Shown in pieces: positions 16,537 through 25,407 of a DNA stretch of 64,000 bases. Under the pieces are notes generated by a model that was given only the letters and a program-made list of their open reading frames with translations, had not been told where the DNA came from and ran no database searches. Origin of the DNA: Flammeovirgaceae bacterium 311 (GTDB taxonomy: Bacteria > Bacteroidota > Bacteroidia > Cytophagales > Cyclobacteriaceae); NCBI GenBank assembly GCA_000597885.1, contig CP004371.1, positions 2,744,501 to 2,808,500 of the forward strand, written 5' to 3'. Both the position numbers and the translations under genes were made by a program. Position 1 is the first letter of the stretch. Each line of letters begins with the position of its first letter.

Positions 16537-17421
16537 ATGGACCGGCAGCCTACCATACCATCTGCAGTAGTATCGGTAATTATACCCTGCTATAACCACG
16601 GTAATTATTTAACCGAGGCTGTAGAGAGTATTTACCAGCAGGGCTATAGCCCTGTAGAAATCATTGTGGTAGACGATGGCTCCAGCGACAATACCAAAGA
16701 TATTGCAGCCCGGCTAAAGGGGGTACAATACGTTTACCAGCAGAACCAGGGCTTGTCAGCAGCACGCAACACGGGCATCAGGCATGCTACAGGAGAGTTT
16801 ATAATATTTCTCGATGCCGACGACTGGCTGCTGCCCGGGGCCATCACCACCAACCTGCGTTACCTGCAGCAAAACCCCAAGGCTGCCTTTGTATCGGGCG
16901 CCCATGATAAAGTTTTTGTCGATACCAATACCGTTAGAGAAGAACGTAGCGAAGTAACACAGGATCATTATGCACACCTGATGCAGGGCAATTACATTGG
17001 TATGCATGCCACAGTGATGTATCGCCGCTGGGTTTTTAATGAATTCCAGTACGACACCAGCCTGCGAAGCTGCGAAGATTATGATCTGTACCTGAAGATT
17101 ACGCGTAAATACCCGGTGGTACATCATGGTGAAAAAATTGCTGCTTATCGGCTGCACAACAGCAATATGTCAGGTAATATTCCCTTTATGCTCTCTATGG
17201 CACTGGCAGTGCTGGACCGACAGCAGCAGCAGCTTAAAACCAGTAAAGAAAAAGAAGCTTTTAGGCGGGGTCATGGCATTTGGAAAGAATACTATACCAA
17301 AGAATTATACCAGAAGCTGCGAGCAGGCAAGGCACCTGCCAATAAAGCATCCCTGCTAACACTTTTAAAATACCAGCCACTCTTACTCTGTAAGTACTTA
17401 TTAACCAAAGTAATACCGTGA
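16537..17421 (+). CDS. Glycosyltransferase family 2
   Basis: The 294-residue protein starts with a canonical GT2 fold: SVIIPCYNHGNYLTEAVES, then IIVVDDGSSDNT, GLSAARNTGI and the FLDADDW motif. The C-terminal half has CEDYDLYLKITRKYP and VHHGEKIAAYRLH, typical of chain-extending GT2 enzymes. The start lies 2 nt after the previous stop, and its own TGA overlaps the next gene's GTG by 4 nt (GTGA), indicating translational coupling. It probably acts on the cytoplasmic side of the inner membrane in assembly of the exported glycan. Confidence 0.88.
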   Translation: MDRQPTIPSAVVSVIIPCYNHGNYLTEAVESIYQQGYSPVEIIVVDDGSSDNTKDIAARLKGVQYVYQQNQGLSAARNTGIRHATGEFIIFLDADDWLLPGAITTNLRYLQQNPKAAFVSGAHDKVFVDTNTVREERSEVTQDHYAHLMQGNYIGMHATVMYRRWVFNEFQYDTSLRSCEDYDLYLKITRKYPVVHHGEKIAAYRLHNSNMSGNIPFMLSMALAVLDRQQQQLKTSKEKEAFRRGHGIWKEYYTKELYQKLRAGKAPANKASLLTLLKYQPLLLCKYLLTKVIP

Positions 17422-18155
17422 TAAAGCCACTTATAAAACGATTGATACCTCCTTTTGGCAAACGTTGGCTTAAAAAGGCTGGTCTGCTGAAAGATTTTAT
17501 TCCTGAGCCCGGTCAGGTTTACTTTGGGGATTTAAATCGCCTGAAACCCTTTAACAATAATTTTGGCTATGAAAGGGGGGGGCCAATTGACCGTTACTAC
17601 ATAGAAAGCTTTTTTCAGCAGGAATCGGCCAGCATAAAAGGCCGGGTACTGGATATTGGCGACAATGAATACACCATGCGCTACGGAGGGGCAAAAGTTA
17701 CCCAAAGCGATATTTTGCATATTGATAGCAGCAACCCCAGGGCAACCTTTGTGGGCGATCTTAGCAATGCTCCGCATATCCCAGACAATCTGTTCGATTG
17801 CATTATCCTGGCGCAAACCCTGCACCTGATATACGATTTTAAAGGCGCCATCAGAACCTGCCACCGGCTGCTAAAGCCTGGAGGCACTCTGCTGTTAACA
17901 GTACCTTACATTACTTCAATAGATGAGGGTGCCTGGAATAGCATCTGGTACTGGGCATTTACCAGGCAGGCCATGCAAAAGTTAATGGAAGAAGAGTTTC
18001 CTTCCGCCAGGGTCGAAGTTTCCTCCAAGGGAAATGTTTATGCAGCAACTGCCTTTTTGTATGGCATGGGGCTTTCAGAAGTAGATAAACAAAAGCTCAG
18101 CCACCAGGATCCGCAGATTCAGATGGTTGTTTCTGTGAAAGCAGTAAAAGCATAA
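17418..18155 (+). CDS. Class I SAM-dependent methyltransferase
   Basis: The 245-residue protein starts at a GTG overlapping the previous stop. A basic N-terminus (about 1-35) is followed by a Rossmann-like methyltransferase core: VLDIGDNEYT as motif I (unusual, D-I-G-D rather than G-x-G), DCIILAQTLHLIYDF as motif IV, and LLKPGGTLLLTVPYI. The family is clear; the target is inferred. In ABC-dependent O-antigen systems a methyltransferase often caps the chain and the Wzt C-terminal domain reads that cap. Its presence next to such a Wzt makes a capping role plausible, but modification of an internal sugar is equally possible. Confidence 0.82.
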   Translation: MIKPLIKRLIPPFGKRWLKKAGLLKDFIPEPGQVYFGDLNRLKPFNNNFGYERGGPIDRYYIESFFQQESASIKGRVLDIGDNEYTMRYGGAKVTQSDILHIDSSNPRATFVGDLSNAPHIPDNLFDCIILAQTLHLIYDFKGAIRTCHRLLKPGGTLLLTVPYITSIDEGAWNSIWYWAFTRQAMQKLMEEEFPSARVEVSSKGNVYAATAFLYGMGLSEVDKQKLSHQDPQIQMVVSVKAVKA

Positions 18156-18158
18156 GCT

Positions 18159-19190
18159 TTGATAAGAAAGTTAATCAATCGTCTTAAGCACACCATCAGA
18201 CCAAAAGCACTGGTTTTGATGTACCATCGCATTGCTCAGCCGCAGTCTGATGTGTGGAATATTGCAGTGAGCCCGGTTAATTTTGAGCAACAACTGCAGC
18301 TGCTAAAAAAAAGCGGAAAAGTTGTTCCGTTAAAAGCGCTCGTACAGGGCCTGGAAGAAGGCAGCCTTCAATCGCGAAGTATGGCCATTACTTTTGATGA
18401 CGGATATGCCGATAATTATGAGGTAGCAGTACCCCTGCTGGAAAAGTACAGGCTGCCCGCTACTTTTTTTATTGCCAGCGGCAATATTGGAAAAGAGACC
18501 GAATTCTGGTGGGACGAGTTGGAACAGCTGATACTCTTTTCAGAGGATCTGCCACCTGCTTTTTCAATGAATATTGGAGGAGAAGCTATTAATATATCAT
18601 TAGCAGAAGAGGAGCGGCTGGATGATAAGCTTCACCGGCAACACCAGCAATGGCGTGCCTTTGTAACCGAGCCTCCGGGGCAAAGGGCCGCGTTGTTCCT
18701 GCAGCTATGGCAACACTTAAGGCCCTTACCTGCTCTGGAACAACAGCGTATACTGGCACAGATCAGGCAGTGGGCGAATGTACCACAGCAGTACCGGGCA
18801 AACTACAGAAGCATGACAAGGGCACAGCTTCAGCAGCTGTCAGCCAAACCGCTGTTTGATGTGGGCATCCATACGGTAACCCATCCGGCACTGGCCGATC
18901 ATACTGAAGATTTTCAATTCAAAGAGCTTACTGACAACAGAGAACAGCTCCGGGAAATAACAGGAATGACACCAGCGCTTTTGGCTTATCCCTACGGCAG
19001 CTACAATCATCAAACGCTGAACATAGCAGAGAAACTAAAAATCAAAGGAGCCGTAACCACTGAAGATACGCTCGTAACACCACAAACAAACCTGTTACGC
19101 ATAGGCAGGTTTCAGGTAAATAACTGGAATGGAAGTATGTTTACAGAACAATTGAAGGGGTGGCAATCTACTAAAAATCCTGTTTTATGA
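18159..19190 (+). CDS. Polysaccharide deacetylase (NodB-type, carbohydrate esterase 4)
   Basis: The 343-residue protein starts at a TTG three bases after the previous stop; the first residues (IRKLINRLKHTIRPKALVLMYHRI) are typical of the family, which supports this start. The NodB motifs are visible: ITFDDGYADN (Asp80, Asp81) and HTVTHP (His238, His242), the pair that would hold the metal. About 90 residues rich in Gln and Arg are inserted between the first and second motifs (roughly 130-220). It has no signal peptide, so it probably removes acetyl groups from the glycan or a lipid-linked intermediate on the cytoplasmic face. The 3' end overlaps the next ATG by 4 nt. Confidence 0.87.
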   Translation: MIRKLINRLKHTIRPKALVLMYHRIAQPQSDVWNIAVSPVNFEQQLQLLKKSGKVVPLKALVQGLEEGSLQSRSMAITFDDGYADNYEVAVPLLEKYRLPATFFIASGNIGKETEFWWDELEQLILFSEDLPPAFSMNIGGEAINISLAEEERLDDKLHRQHQQWRAFVTEPPGQRAALFLQLWQHLRPLPALEQQRILAQIRQWANVPQQYRANYRSMTRAQLQQLSAKPLFDVGIHTVTHPALADHTEDFQFKELTDNREQLREITGMTPALLAYPYGSYNHQTLNIAEKLKIKGAVTTEDTLVTPQTNLLRIGRFQVNNWNGSMFTEQLKGWQSTKNPVL

Positions 19191-20110
19191 TCAATGGTAA
19201 AAATCCGCGGGTAAGCGTTATCATCACCTTTCTGAACGAGGAAGAATATCTTCCTGAGTCGGTGGAAAGTGTAATAGAACAGGATTTTACAGATTGGGAA
19301 CTCCTGCTGGTAGATGACGGCTCTACCAACAACAGTACAGCCATTGCAAAAAACTATGCAGACCGCTATCCTCAAAAAATATTTTATATAGAGCACCCAG
19401 GCCACATCAATAAAGGTGTTTGCGCCAGCCGCAACTTAGGCGTGGAGAAAGCCAGGGGCGAATTGATTGCATTGTTCGATGCCGATGATAAGTGGCTGCC
19501 AAAAAAATTATCCGCCCAGGTTGCCCTGTTCGATAGCAATCCGAATATTGGTATGCTAGCTGAGGCATCGCTTTTTTGGCATAGCTGGCAGCCAGAGCCC
19601 CTTAAAAAGGATATTATACTACAGGTAGGTCCCGAACAGAACAAAACTTTTGAGCCGCCAACACTCATCCCCCTGATTTATCCACTGGGTAAAACTTATG
19701 CCCCCTGTCCTTCCGGACTAATGCTTAAGAAGAGTGCCATATTGAAAGCGGGGGGTTTTGAGGAATCCTTTATAAAGAAGTATCAGCTATACGAGGATCA
19801 GGCGTTCCTGTGCAAAATTTATCTGCAGGAGAAAGTTTACATATCTTCAGACTGCAACAACCTTTACAGGCAGCGCAGCACTTCGGTGATGCACTGGGTA
19901 CATGCCGATGGGCAGTACCATGTGGTTCGCAGGTATTTCCTGGATTGGCTGCAACAGTATCTTCAGAGAAACAACATCACACATAAGCAGGTGCATGCGT
20001 ACCTGCAAAAAGCTTTACGCCAGTACCGCTACCCCAAATTGTACTACCTTACCAATGTGCTGCCGAAAAAGGTGAAAAATAAAGTTAAGCGAACCCTGAA
20101 GCAAAGGTAG
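19187..20110 (+). CDS. Glycosyltransferase family 2
   Basis: The 307-residue GT2 enzyme has RVSVIITFLNEEEYLPES near the start, then LLLVDDGSTNNST and LIALFDADDKW as the DXD-type motif, and a C-terminal half containing KYQLYEDQAFLCKIYL. The basic C-terminus (KKVKNKVKRTLKQR) may associate with the membrane. Its ATG overlaps the deacetylase stop (ATGA), and the next gene begins 7 nt after its stop. The sugar specificity is not predictable. Confidence 0.88.
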   Translation: MINGKNPRVSVIITFLNEEEYLPESVESVIEQDFTDWELLLVDDGSTNNSTAIAKNYADRYPQKIFYIEHPGHINKGVCASRNLGVEKARGELIALFDADDKWLPKKLSAQVALFDSNPNIGMLAEASLFWHSWQPEPLKKDIILQVGPEQNKTFEPPTLIPLIYPLGKTYAPCPSGLMLKKSAILKAGGFEESFIKKYQLYEDQAFLCKIYLQEKVYISSDCNNLYRQRSTSVMHWVHADGQYHVVRRYFLDWLQQYLQRNNITHKQVHAYLQKALRQYRYPKLYYLTNVLPKKVKNKVKRTLKQR

Positions 20111-20117
20111 TTTTACT

Positions 20118-21134
20118 ATGCCCCAGCTAAGCGTTTTAATGCCTGTTTATAATGCTGAAAAGTTTTTAGCCGAAGCTATTGATAGTATTCTGGCGCAAAC
20201 TTTTACAGATTTTGAGTTTTTGATCATCGATGATGGCTCTACGGATAACAGCCTGAACATCATCAGGGCTTACGCCGACAAACGCATTCGCCTCATACGC
20301 AATGAAAAGAATCTTGGTATATCAGCCACGTTAAACAAAGGCATCCGGCTGGCTGCTTCCGATCTGATCGCCCGAATGGATGCTGATGATATTGCTTATC
20401 CTGACCGTTTAGAAAAACAGTACCAGTTTACCCAGGAGCATCCCGATGGTGCATTATATACCTGCTGGGTGCGGCAGGTTACCGAAGACAGGCAGGTAAT
20501 TAAAACAGAACCTTTCAGACCACCCTTTTATTACTACAACCAAACGTTTGAATGCTGGATTTATCACCCCAGCATGTTATACAGGAAAGCCGCCGTTCAG
20601 GCAGTAGGTGGTTATACAGTGCCCTATGCCGAAGATTGGGAGCTCATCTGGCAGCTCATGCGTGACTATAAGCATTACCATTTACCAAAGGTACTACTCG
20701 ATTACAGGATTACCAGCCAGAGCCTGCACCAGGTAGCTAAAAAGAAGGAGTATGATGAAGCAATGGAGGCAATAGTACGCAGAAACATTCACTACTATAC
20801 CGGTGGAGCAGTAAATCTTACCGATCCGCAACTTGAGTGCCTGCGCTACAACATTCAACCACTTTTAGAAATTGGCAGTGTGCAGGAAGTGCTGCATACA
20901 CTGGACCTGCTTTCAATGATTACCCAGGCGATACTGGATACACCTAACCCAAACCGCTGTCCGGCAGATATTGAGGGTGCAGCGTATGCTAAGCGTAAGT
21001 ATCTCATTATAAATTTTGCATCACATTTAGCCCCTCACAAAGCAGCATATCTCTTGCTAAAAACCGGAATGCTTTCGCTGGCAACAAAAATCATTAAAAT
21101 TCGATTAAAACAATTAATCAAAAATAACACGTAG
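20118..21134 (+). CDS. Glycosyltransferase family 2
   Basis: The 338-residue protein has LSVLMPVYNAEKFLAEAID, then FLIIDDGSTDNS, GISATLNKGI and ARMDADDIAYPDRL, a classical GT2 set. The C-terminal part (about 230-338) is helical and may contact the acceptor. It belongs to the operon. It is followed by a 92-nt gap (21135-21226), the largest inside the cluster. That gap has a -7-like TATATTTA at 21156-21163 but no good -33, so an internal promoter is possible but unproven. Confidence 0.88.
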   Translation: MPQLSVLMPVYNAEKFLAEAIDSILAQTFTDFEFLIIDDGSTDNSLNIIRAYADKRIRLIRNEKNLGISATLNKGIRLAASDLIARMDADDIAYPDRLEKQYQFTQEHPDGALYTCWVRQVTEDRQVIKTEPFRPPFYYYNQTFECWIYHPSMLYRKAAVQAVGGYTVPYAEDWELIWQLMRDYKHYHLPKVLLDYRITSQSLHQVAKKKEYDEAMEAIVRRNIHYYTGGAVNLTDPQLECLRYNIQPLLEIGSVQEVLHTLDLLSMITQAILDTPNPNRCPADIEGAAYAKRKYLIINFASHLAPHKAAYLLLKTGMLSLATKIIKIRLKQLIKNNT

Positions 21135-21226
21135 TAATAGATATATTTTTTTACATATATTTAGGAAAAATTTACTTTTATCCTGAAGTACAAATTGGAC
21201 GAAGTAGATTTTAATATCTGGCCTTT

Positions 21227-22207
21227 GTGAATAGAATAATAGCAAGCCCTCCTCCGATCAATCCTGTAACAGTGCAAACCAGGCGCCCGCGCTGGTCTGT
21301 AATGATACCGGTGTATAATGCTGCAAACTTTCTACCGCAAACCTTAGCGGCAGTGCTATTGCAGGATTTGGGGGCTGACCAGATGCAAATTGAGGTTGTG
21401 GACGATGCCAGCACAGATGCAAATATTGAGGCCATGGTTCACGAGCTTGGAGGGGGTAGAATTTCCTATTACAGGCAGCCCGTTAATGTAGGCAGCTTAA
21501 GAAACTTTGAAACCTGTCTGAACAGATCCCACGGTTATCTTATTCACCTACTGCATGCCGATGATCTTGTGCAGGCTGGGTACTACCAGAAAATGGACAC
21601 TTTGTTTGAATGCTTTCCTGAAGCTGCCGCGGCTTTTTGCCGATATACACACATCGATGAGAGAGGAAATACAATCTTACATCAACAGCCCGAAGCAAGT
21701 GAGGATGGCATCCTGACTAATTGGCTATTACGTTTAGGGGAAAGACTTCGTATCCAATGTTGTACTATCACCGTTAAACGAGAAGTATACGAAGCACTGG
21801 GAGGATTTTGGGGAGTAACCTATGGAGAAGACTGGGAAATGTGGATGCGCATTGCCAGTCGCTACCCTATGGCATATACACCAGAAACATTAGCCGCCTA
21901 TCGTATGCATTTTCAGTCTATATCAGGGCAGGCATACAACAGCGCTCAGAACATGAGGGATTTACAATGGGTGATCAATACCACCCAGGAATATTTGCCT
22001 CAGGCAGCCCGGCAACAGGTGCGTAAAAAGGCGCTAAAATTTTACGCTCATTTTGCCCTGAGGCTGGCCCACCGTCTTTGGAATACTTCCCATAACAGGA
22101 AGGGAGCCCTGGCACAGGTACGGGAGGCCCTGCGTATGCACCAGGATCTGTCCCTGTACTGGCAAATACTGAAGTTATATACTAAAATGTTATTGAATTA
22201 TCCGTGA
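21227..22207 (+). CDS. Glycosyltransferase family 2
   Basis: The 326-residue protein starts at a GTG (MNRIIASPPPIN...), with no better ATG before the conserved core SVMIPVYNAANFLP. Other GT2 motifs are IEVVDDASTDANIE, GSLRNFETCLNRSHG and LLHADDLVQ, then GGFWGVTYGEDWEMWMRIA in the acceptor half. The stop overlaps the next start by 4 nt (GTGA), suggesting coupled translation of the last two transferases. Confidence 0.86.
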   Translation: MNRIIASPPPINPVTVQTRRPRWSVMIPVYNAANFLPQTLAAVLLQDLGADQMQIEVVDDASTDANIEAMVHELGGGRISYYRQPVNVGSLRNFETCLNRSHGYLIHLLHADDLVQAGYYQKMDTLFECFPEAAAAFCRYTHIDERGNTILHQQPEASEDGILTNWLLRLGERLRIQCCTITVKREVYEALGGFWGVTYGEDWEMWMRIASRYPMAYTPETLAAYRMHFQSISGQAYNSAQNMRDLQWVINTTQEYLPQAARQQVRKKALKFYAHFALRLAHRLWNTSHNRKGALAQVREALRMHQDLSLYWQILKLYTKMLLNYP

Positions 22208-23250
22208 AAGCAGGTGTTTCCATAGTAATATGCGCTTATAATGCTGCCAAAAGGTTGCCCTGCACCCTAGGCCATATAGCTGAGCAGCAGGTAAGGGAGG
22301 GCATTGATTGGGAGTTGATTCTGGTTGATAATGCCTCTACCGATAATACTGCCCAGCTGGCCCGTGAGGAGTGGAGCAAATATAACAGCTCCGCTTCTTT
22401 CAGAATTGTATACCAGCCCATCCCAGGCTTAAGCAATGCCCGTGAAATGGGTTTTGCAACTGCGCAGTACGATTACATCATTATGTGCGATGATGATAAC
22501 TGGCTAAAGGAAGACTATGTAGAGATTGCCTTCGACGTAATGCAGCAAAACCCCCGTTGTGCTGTTTTGGGGGGCATGGGAATATTTGTATACGAAACTA
22601 CTCCGCCCAGCTGGCTGGCTGCTTATTCTCTGTATGCAGGCGGGCCACAGGCTCCGCAGTCGGGTAAAGTTGCCACCAACAGGCTGTATGGTGCAGGGAG
22701 CATTCTTAGAAAATCTGCCTATTATGCCGTTTATGAGGCCGGCTTCCGTTCTTTGCTGGCCGATAGAATGGCGGCTCAGCTAACCTCCGGCGGCGATCAT
22801 GAGCTCTGCTATGGACTGGCACTGGCCGGTTACGAAATCCGTTACGATAAGCGGCTGCAGTTTCAGCATTTCATTACCAGCGATCGCCTGAGCTGGCAGT
22901 ACTACCAGCGCTACATTAAAGAAAGTGCAAAATGCTTTGAGGTTCTGGAACCCTATAAGATCCTGTTGGAAACCAACAGCTCAAACCGCTTTACTTTCTA
23001 CAGAAAGTTAGGCAGAAGCTTCTTTTACCATGTAAAACGGTATATACCACTCTGGTGGCGCTACCAGTCTATGGACAAAAAGTCAGAAGAAGGTAAAATA
23101 ACTCAGGTGCAGTGCATCATTCTTAAAACAAGAATTAAATCATACTTTAGCAGCTTCGGTGCCCTGCAGGAAAACTTTTCACATGTGGTGGCACTTCGAA
23201 AAAAGCTAAACAGAAAAATTCATCCTAAAAAGAATACAATGTCTTTTTAG
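22204..23250 (+). CDS. Glycosyltransferase family 2, last gene of the glycan cluster
   Basis: The 348-residue protein starts at a GTG that overlaps the previous stop. GT2 motifs are SIVICAYNAAKRL, ELILVDNASTDNT, GLSNAREMGFATAQ and IIMCDDDNW. The middle includes GGDHELCYGLALAGYEIRYD and the C-terminus is basic and lysine-rich. It closes the run of co-directional genes that began at 13080. No strong hairpin terminator is seen in the 204 nt that follow. Confidence 0.87.
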   Translation: MKAGVSIVICAYNAAKRLPCTLGHIAEQQVREGIDWELILVDNASTDNTAQLAREEWSKYNSSASFRIVYQPIPGLSNAREMGFATAQYDYIIMCDDDNWLKEDYVEIAFDVMQQNPRCAVLGGMGIFVYETTPPSWLAAYSLYAGGPQAPQSGKVATNRLYGAGSILRKSAYYAVYEAGFRSLLADRMAAQLTSGGDHELCYGLALAGYEIRYDKRLQFQHFITSDRLSWQYYQRYIKESAKCFEVLEPYKILLETNSSNRFTFYRKLGRSFFYHVKRYIPLWWRYQSMDKKSEEGKITQVQCIILKTRIKSYFSSFGALQENFSHVVALRKKLNRKIHPKKNTMSF

Positions 23251-23454
23251 CTGTCTGCACATGTCAGGCTTAAAGCAGCAACCATCGTCAGCCCCTTTCA
23301 GAACAGTTTCTTTAGCGCAACAGCCTTACAGTCCAGATGCAGGTTGTAGGGGATTCCTACTCCAAATCTGACCAATATCATTCGGGATTATGACCCCACT
23401 CATGGCATTACTAGTTAGAGGAGATTACCTTGTTGATAACAAACATCTTCTGCC

Positions 23455-24294
23455 ATGAAAACGCTGCAAAACATACTAATCCCGGTAGATTTTACGCCAC
23501 ATGCCGATAATGCATTACGTTATGCTGTAGCACTGGCCGGAAATTTATCAGGCGTAAAGCTTTTCATATTACATACCTACCACCTGCCTGCTGCTGTTAC
23601 CGGTGCAAGTGCCATGGCCCTGGCTCCTTATTACGACGAAGACCTGCGCGAAACTACAGCGCTTAAGTTTACAGAACTGGAACAAAGGCTGCTTCAGCAA
23701 TGTAGGGTACCCTATCAGTTTATCAGCGAATATGGCCCTGCTGTACCAGATATATGCGAAGTATCAGAAAGGAATAATATTGACCTGATCATTTTGCCGG
23801 CCCACCCGCTTAGTGCCCTGGAAGAATATATAGGAAATGTAACCACTGCCACCATCAGAAACAGTGGAGTTCCGGTACTGGTAATACCTCCCACCTGCTC
23901 GTTTGTAATACCCGATGCAATTGTGTTTGCTACCGACTGCAAAAACACGCCAAACGAAACAGCCAGAGAGCAGCTTAAACCCTGGCTCCTGCAGTTTAAG
24001 CCCCGTTTGCACCTCTTGCATACCGGTAAAGATCTAAATCATCTGCCCGAAGATAAAGCCCTTAATTTACTGGCACTCGAAACCTTGTTCAGCTCTTTCT
24101 CACCAATTTTAAAGGTAGAGGAAGCGGAAGATCCTGAAGAGGGCATCATTAGCCATGTAAAGGAAAAACAGGCGAGCATCCTTGCTATTTTGCCCCGTAA
24201 GCATGGCCCGCTGTATCACCTGTTAAACAAGAGCGTTACACACAGGCTGGCCTTTCATACACCTGTACCAATGCTGGTGCTTAAAGAGTACTGA
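23455..24294 (+). CDS. Universal stress protein, tandem Usp domains
   Basis: The 279-residue cytoplasmic protein is built from two Usp repeats (about 1-147 and 150-279). The first begins NILIPVDFTPHADNALRYA and ends with GNVTTATIRNSGVPVLVIPP; the second begins AIVFATDC and ends with SVTHRLAFHTPVPMLVLKEY. The ATP-binding G-x2-G-x9-G(S/T) pattern is only partly kept in the first repeat (GNVTTATIRNSGVPV), so ATP binding is uncertain. Tandem Usp proteins are common in Cytophagales and are linked to stress and starvation. It is a separate transcription unit after the glycan cluster. Confidence 0.88.
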   Translation: MKTLQNILIPVDFTPHADNALRYAVALAGNLSGVKLFILHTYHLPAAVTGASAMALAPYYDEDLRETTALKFTELEQRLLQQCRVPYQFISEYGPAVPDICEVSERNNIDLIILPAHPLSALEEYIGNVTTATIRNSGVPVLVIPPTCSFVIPDAIVFATDCKNTPNETAREQLKPWLLQFKPRLHLLHTGKDLNHLPEDKALNLLALETLFSSFSPILKVEEAEDPEEGIISHVKEKQASILAILPRKHGPLYHLLNKSVTHRLAFHTPVPMLVLKEY

Positions 24295-24447
24295 ACAAGG
24301 ATCTGAATGGTCCGTCAAGGGTTAATTGTGTGAGCAGAAATATTAGTGTGGTTTATTATTTCAGAATATCCCGTTTTGATTTCTCCTGATGCACAGGTTT
24401 CTATTTTGGCTTAGTTCTTGCACCAGTTTTAATGGGGTTTAGGTTAG

Positions 24448-24477
24448 AAGGCCTGGCTACTTCGGTAGTCGGGCTTT
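24448..24477. terminator. Terminator hairpin with TTCG tetraloop
   Basis: GCCTGGCTAC (24451-24460), the loop TTCG, and GTAGTCGGGC (24465-24474) form a 10-bp stem (two G-U pairs), flanked by AAG and TTT. It lies between the convergent Usp and thioesterase genes. The rest of 24295-24564 holds nothing I can name. Confidence 0.6.
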
Positions 24478-24564
24478 CCTTATTGTAAAGGCTGGCTTAT
24501 AGCTTAATTTTCCGGTGCAGCCGTGTAGCCTGATATGTGTAGCAGAGACCTGAAAGCCTTTTTT

Positions 24565-25128
24565 TTACAGCCTTACCCGTAGTTCGCAGCGTTCGCCTTT
24601 CAGCTTTTCCACTTCTTCCTCCATATTAAAGGCCAACTTGGCCTTCTGCATAAGTTCGCGGCTCTGGAAATAAATCCTGCGGCGCTCCCTGGCCTCAATA
24701 AAGCGGCGCACATCCTGCTGCGTCTCCAGCAACAATGGGGGCACCTGGAAAGGATGGCCTTCTTCGTCTTTTGCCACCATGGTAAAATAGCTGGTATTGG
24801 TGTGTTTCACAAAGCGCTCCTTTACATTTTCGGCAGTTACCCGTATGCCCACCACCATACTGCTTTTCCCCACATAATTTACCGAGGCATTCAGCGATAT
24901 CAGCTCCCCTACCTCTACCGGCTGCATAAAGTCGACATTATCTACTGAAACCGTTACACAATAAGCCCCGCTGTGCTTGCTGGCACAAGCGTAGGCCACT
25001 TTATCCATCAGGCTTAACAGTATACCTCCGTGAATTTTACCACCAAAGTTGGCATAGGAGGGTATCATAAGCTCGGTAAGGGTGGTGCGGCTGGCGCTAA
25101 CAGGCCTGGCATCTTGTGAGTGTTGCAT
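24565..25128 (-). CDS. Acyl-CoA thioesterase, hotdog fold
   Basis: The 187-residue protein carries one hotdog domain of the YciA/BFIT type. ANFGGKIHGGILLSLMDKVA holds the central helix with its conserved Gly-His-Gly and Asp; SVDNVDFMQPVEVGELISL follows. The C-terminal 50 residues are charged and helical, rich in Glu, Arg and Lys. It likely hydrolyses acyl-CoA thioesters in the cytoplasm; chain length is unknown. It is a single gene convergent with the Usp gene. The start at 25128 gives the usual short N-terminus before SRTTLTELMIPS. Confidence 0.87.
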   Translation of the reverse strand: MQHSQDARPVSASRTTLTELMIPSYANFGGKIHGGILLSLMDKVAYACASKHSGAYCVTVSVDNVDFMQPVEVGELISLNASVNYVGKSSMVVGIRVTAENVKERFVKHTNTSYFTMVAKDEEGHPFQVPPLLLETQQDVRRFIEARERRRIYFQSRELMQKAKLAFNMEEEVEKLKGERCELRVRL

Positions 25129-25318
25129 GCTATTGATGGTGGCTAAAAAAATAAGCTTTATGTATAATGGCTACCGGGCCAGTCTGCAGCAGGTCTTGGA
25201 ACAGCAGGCGCCAGTTAATATACTGTTAAAGATAAGCCTTAGCCGCAAATTCTACCCTGCATTATCAATAAATCAGCAAACACAGAAATATTATTGATCG
25301 CAGACAAGCTAAACAAAC

Positions 25319-25374
25319 AGCCTGTCTGCTATTTCATACTGCAAGAGAAACTCTTGGGTAGCGCCGGACAGGCT
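25319..25374. repeat. Long-loop inverted repeat downstream of the MATE gene
   Basis: AGCCTGTC (25319-25326) and GACAGGCT (25367-25374) are complementary across 40 nt. Within the loop CAAGAG-AAA-CTCTTG forms a second hairpin. It may contribute to 3' end formation of the MATE transcript, but it lacks a clear U-tract. Confidence 0.3.
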
Positions 25375-25407
25375 TCCAGCCTTACCCAGGATACCAGCCG
25401 GCACCAA

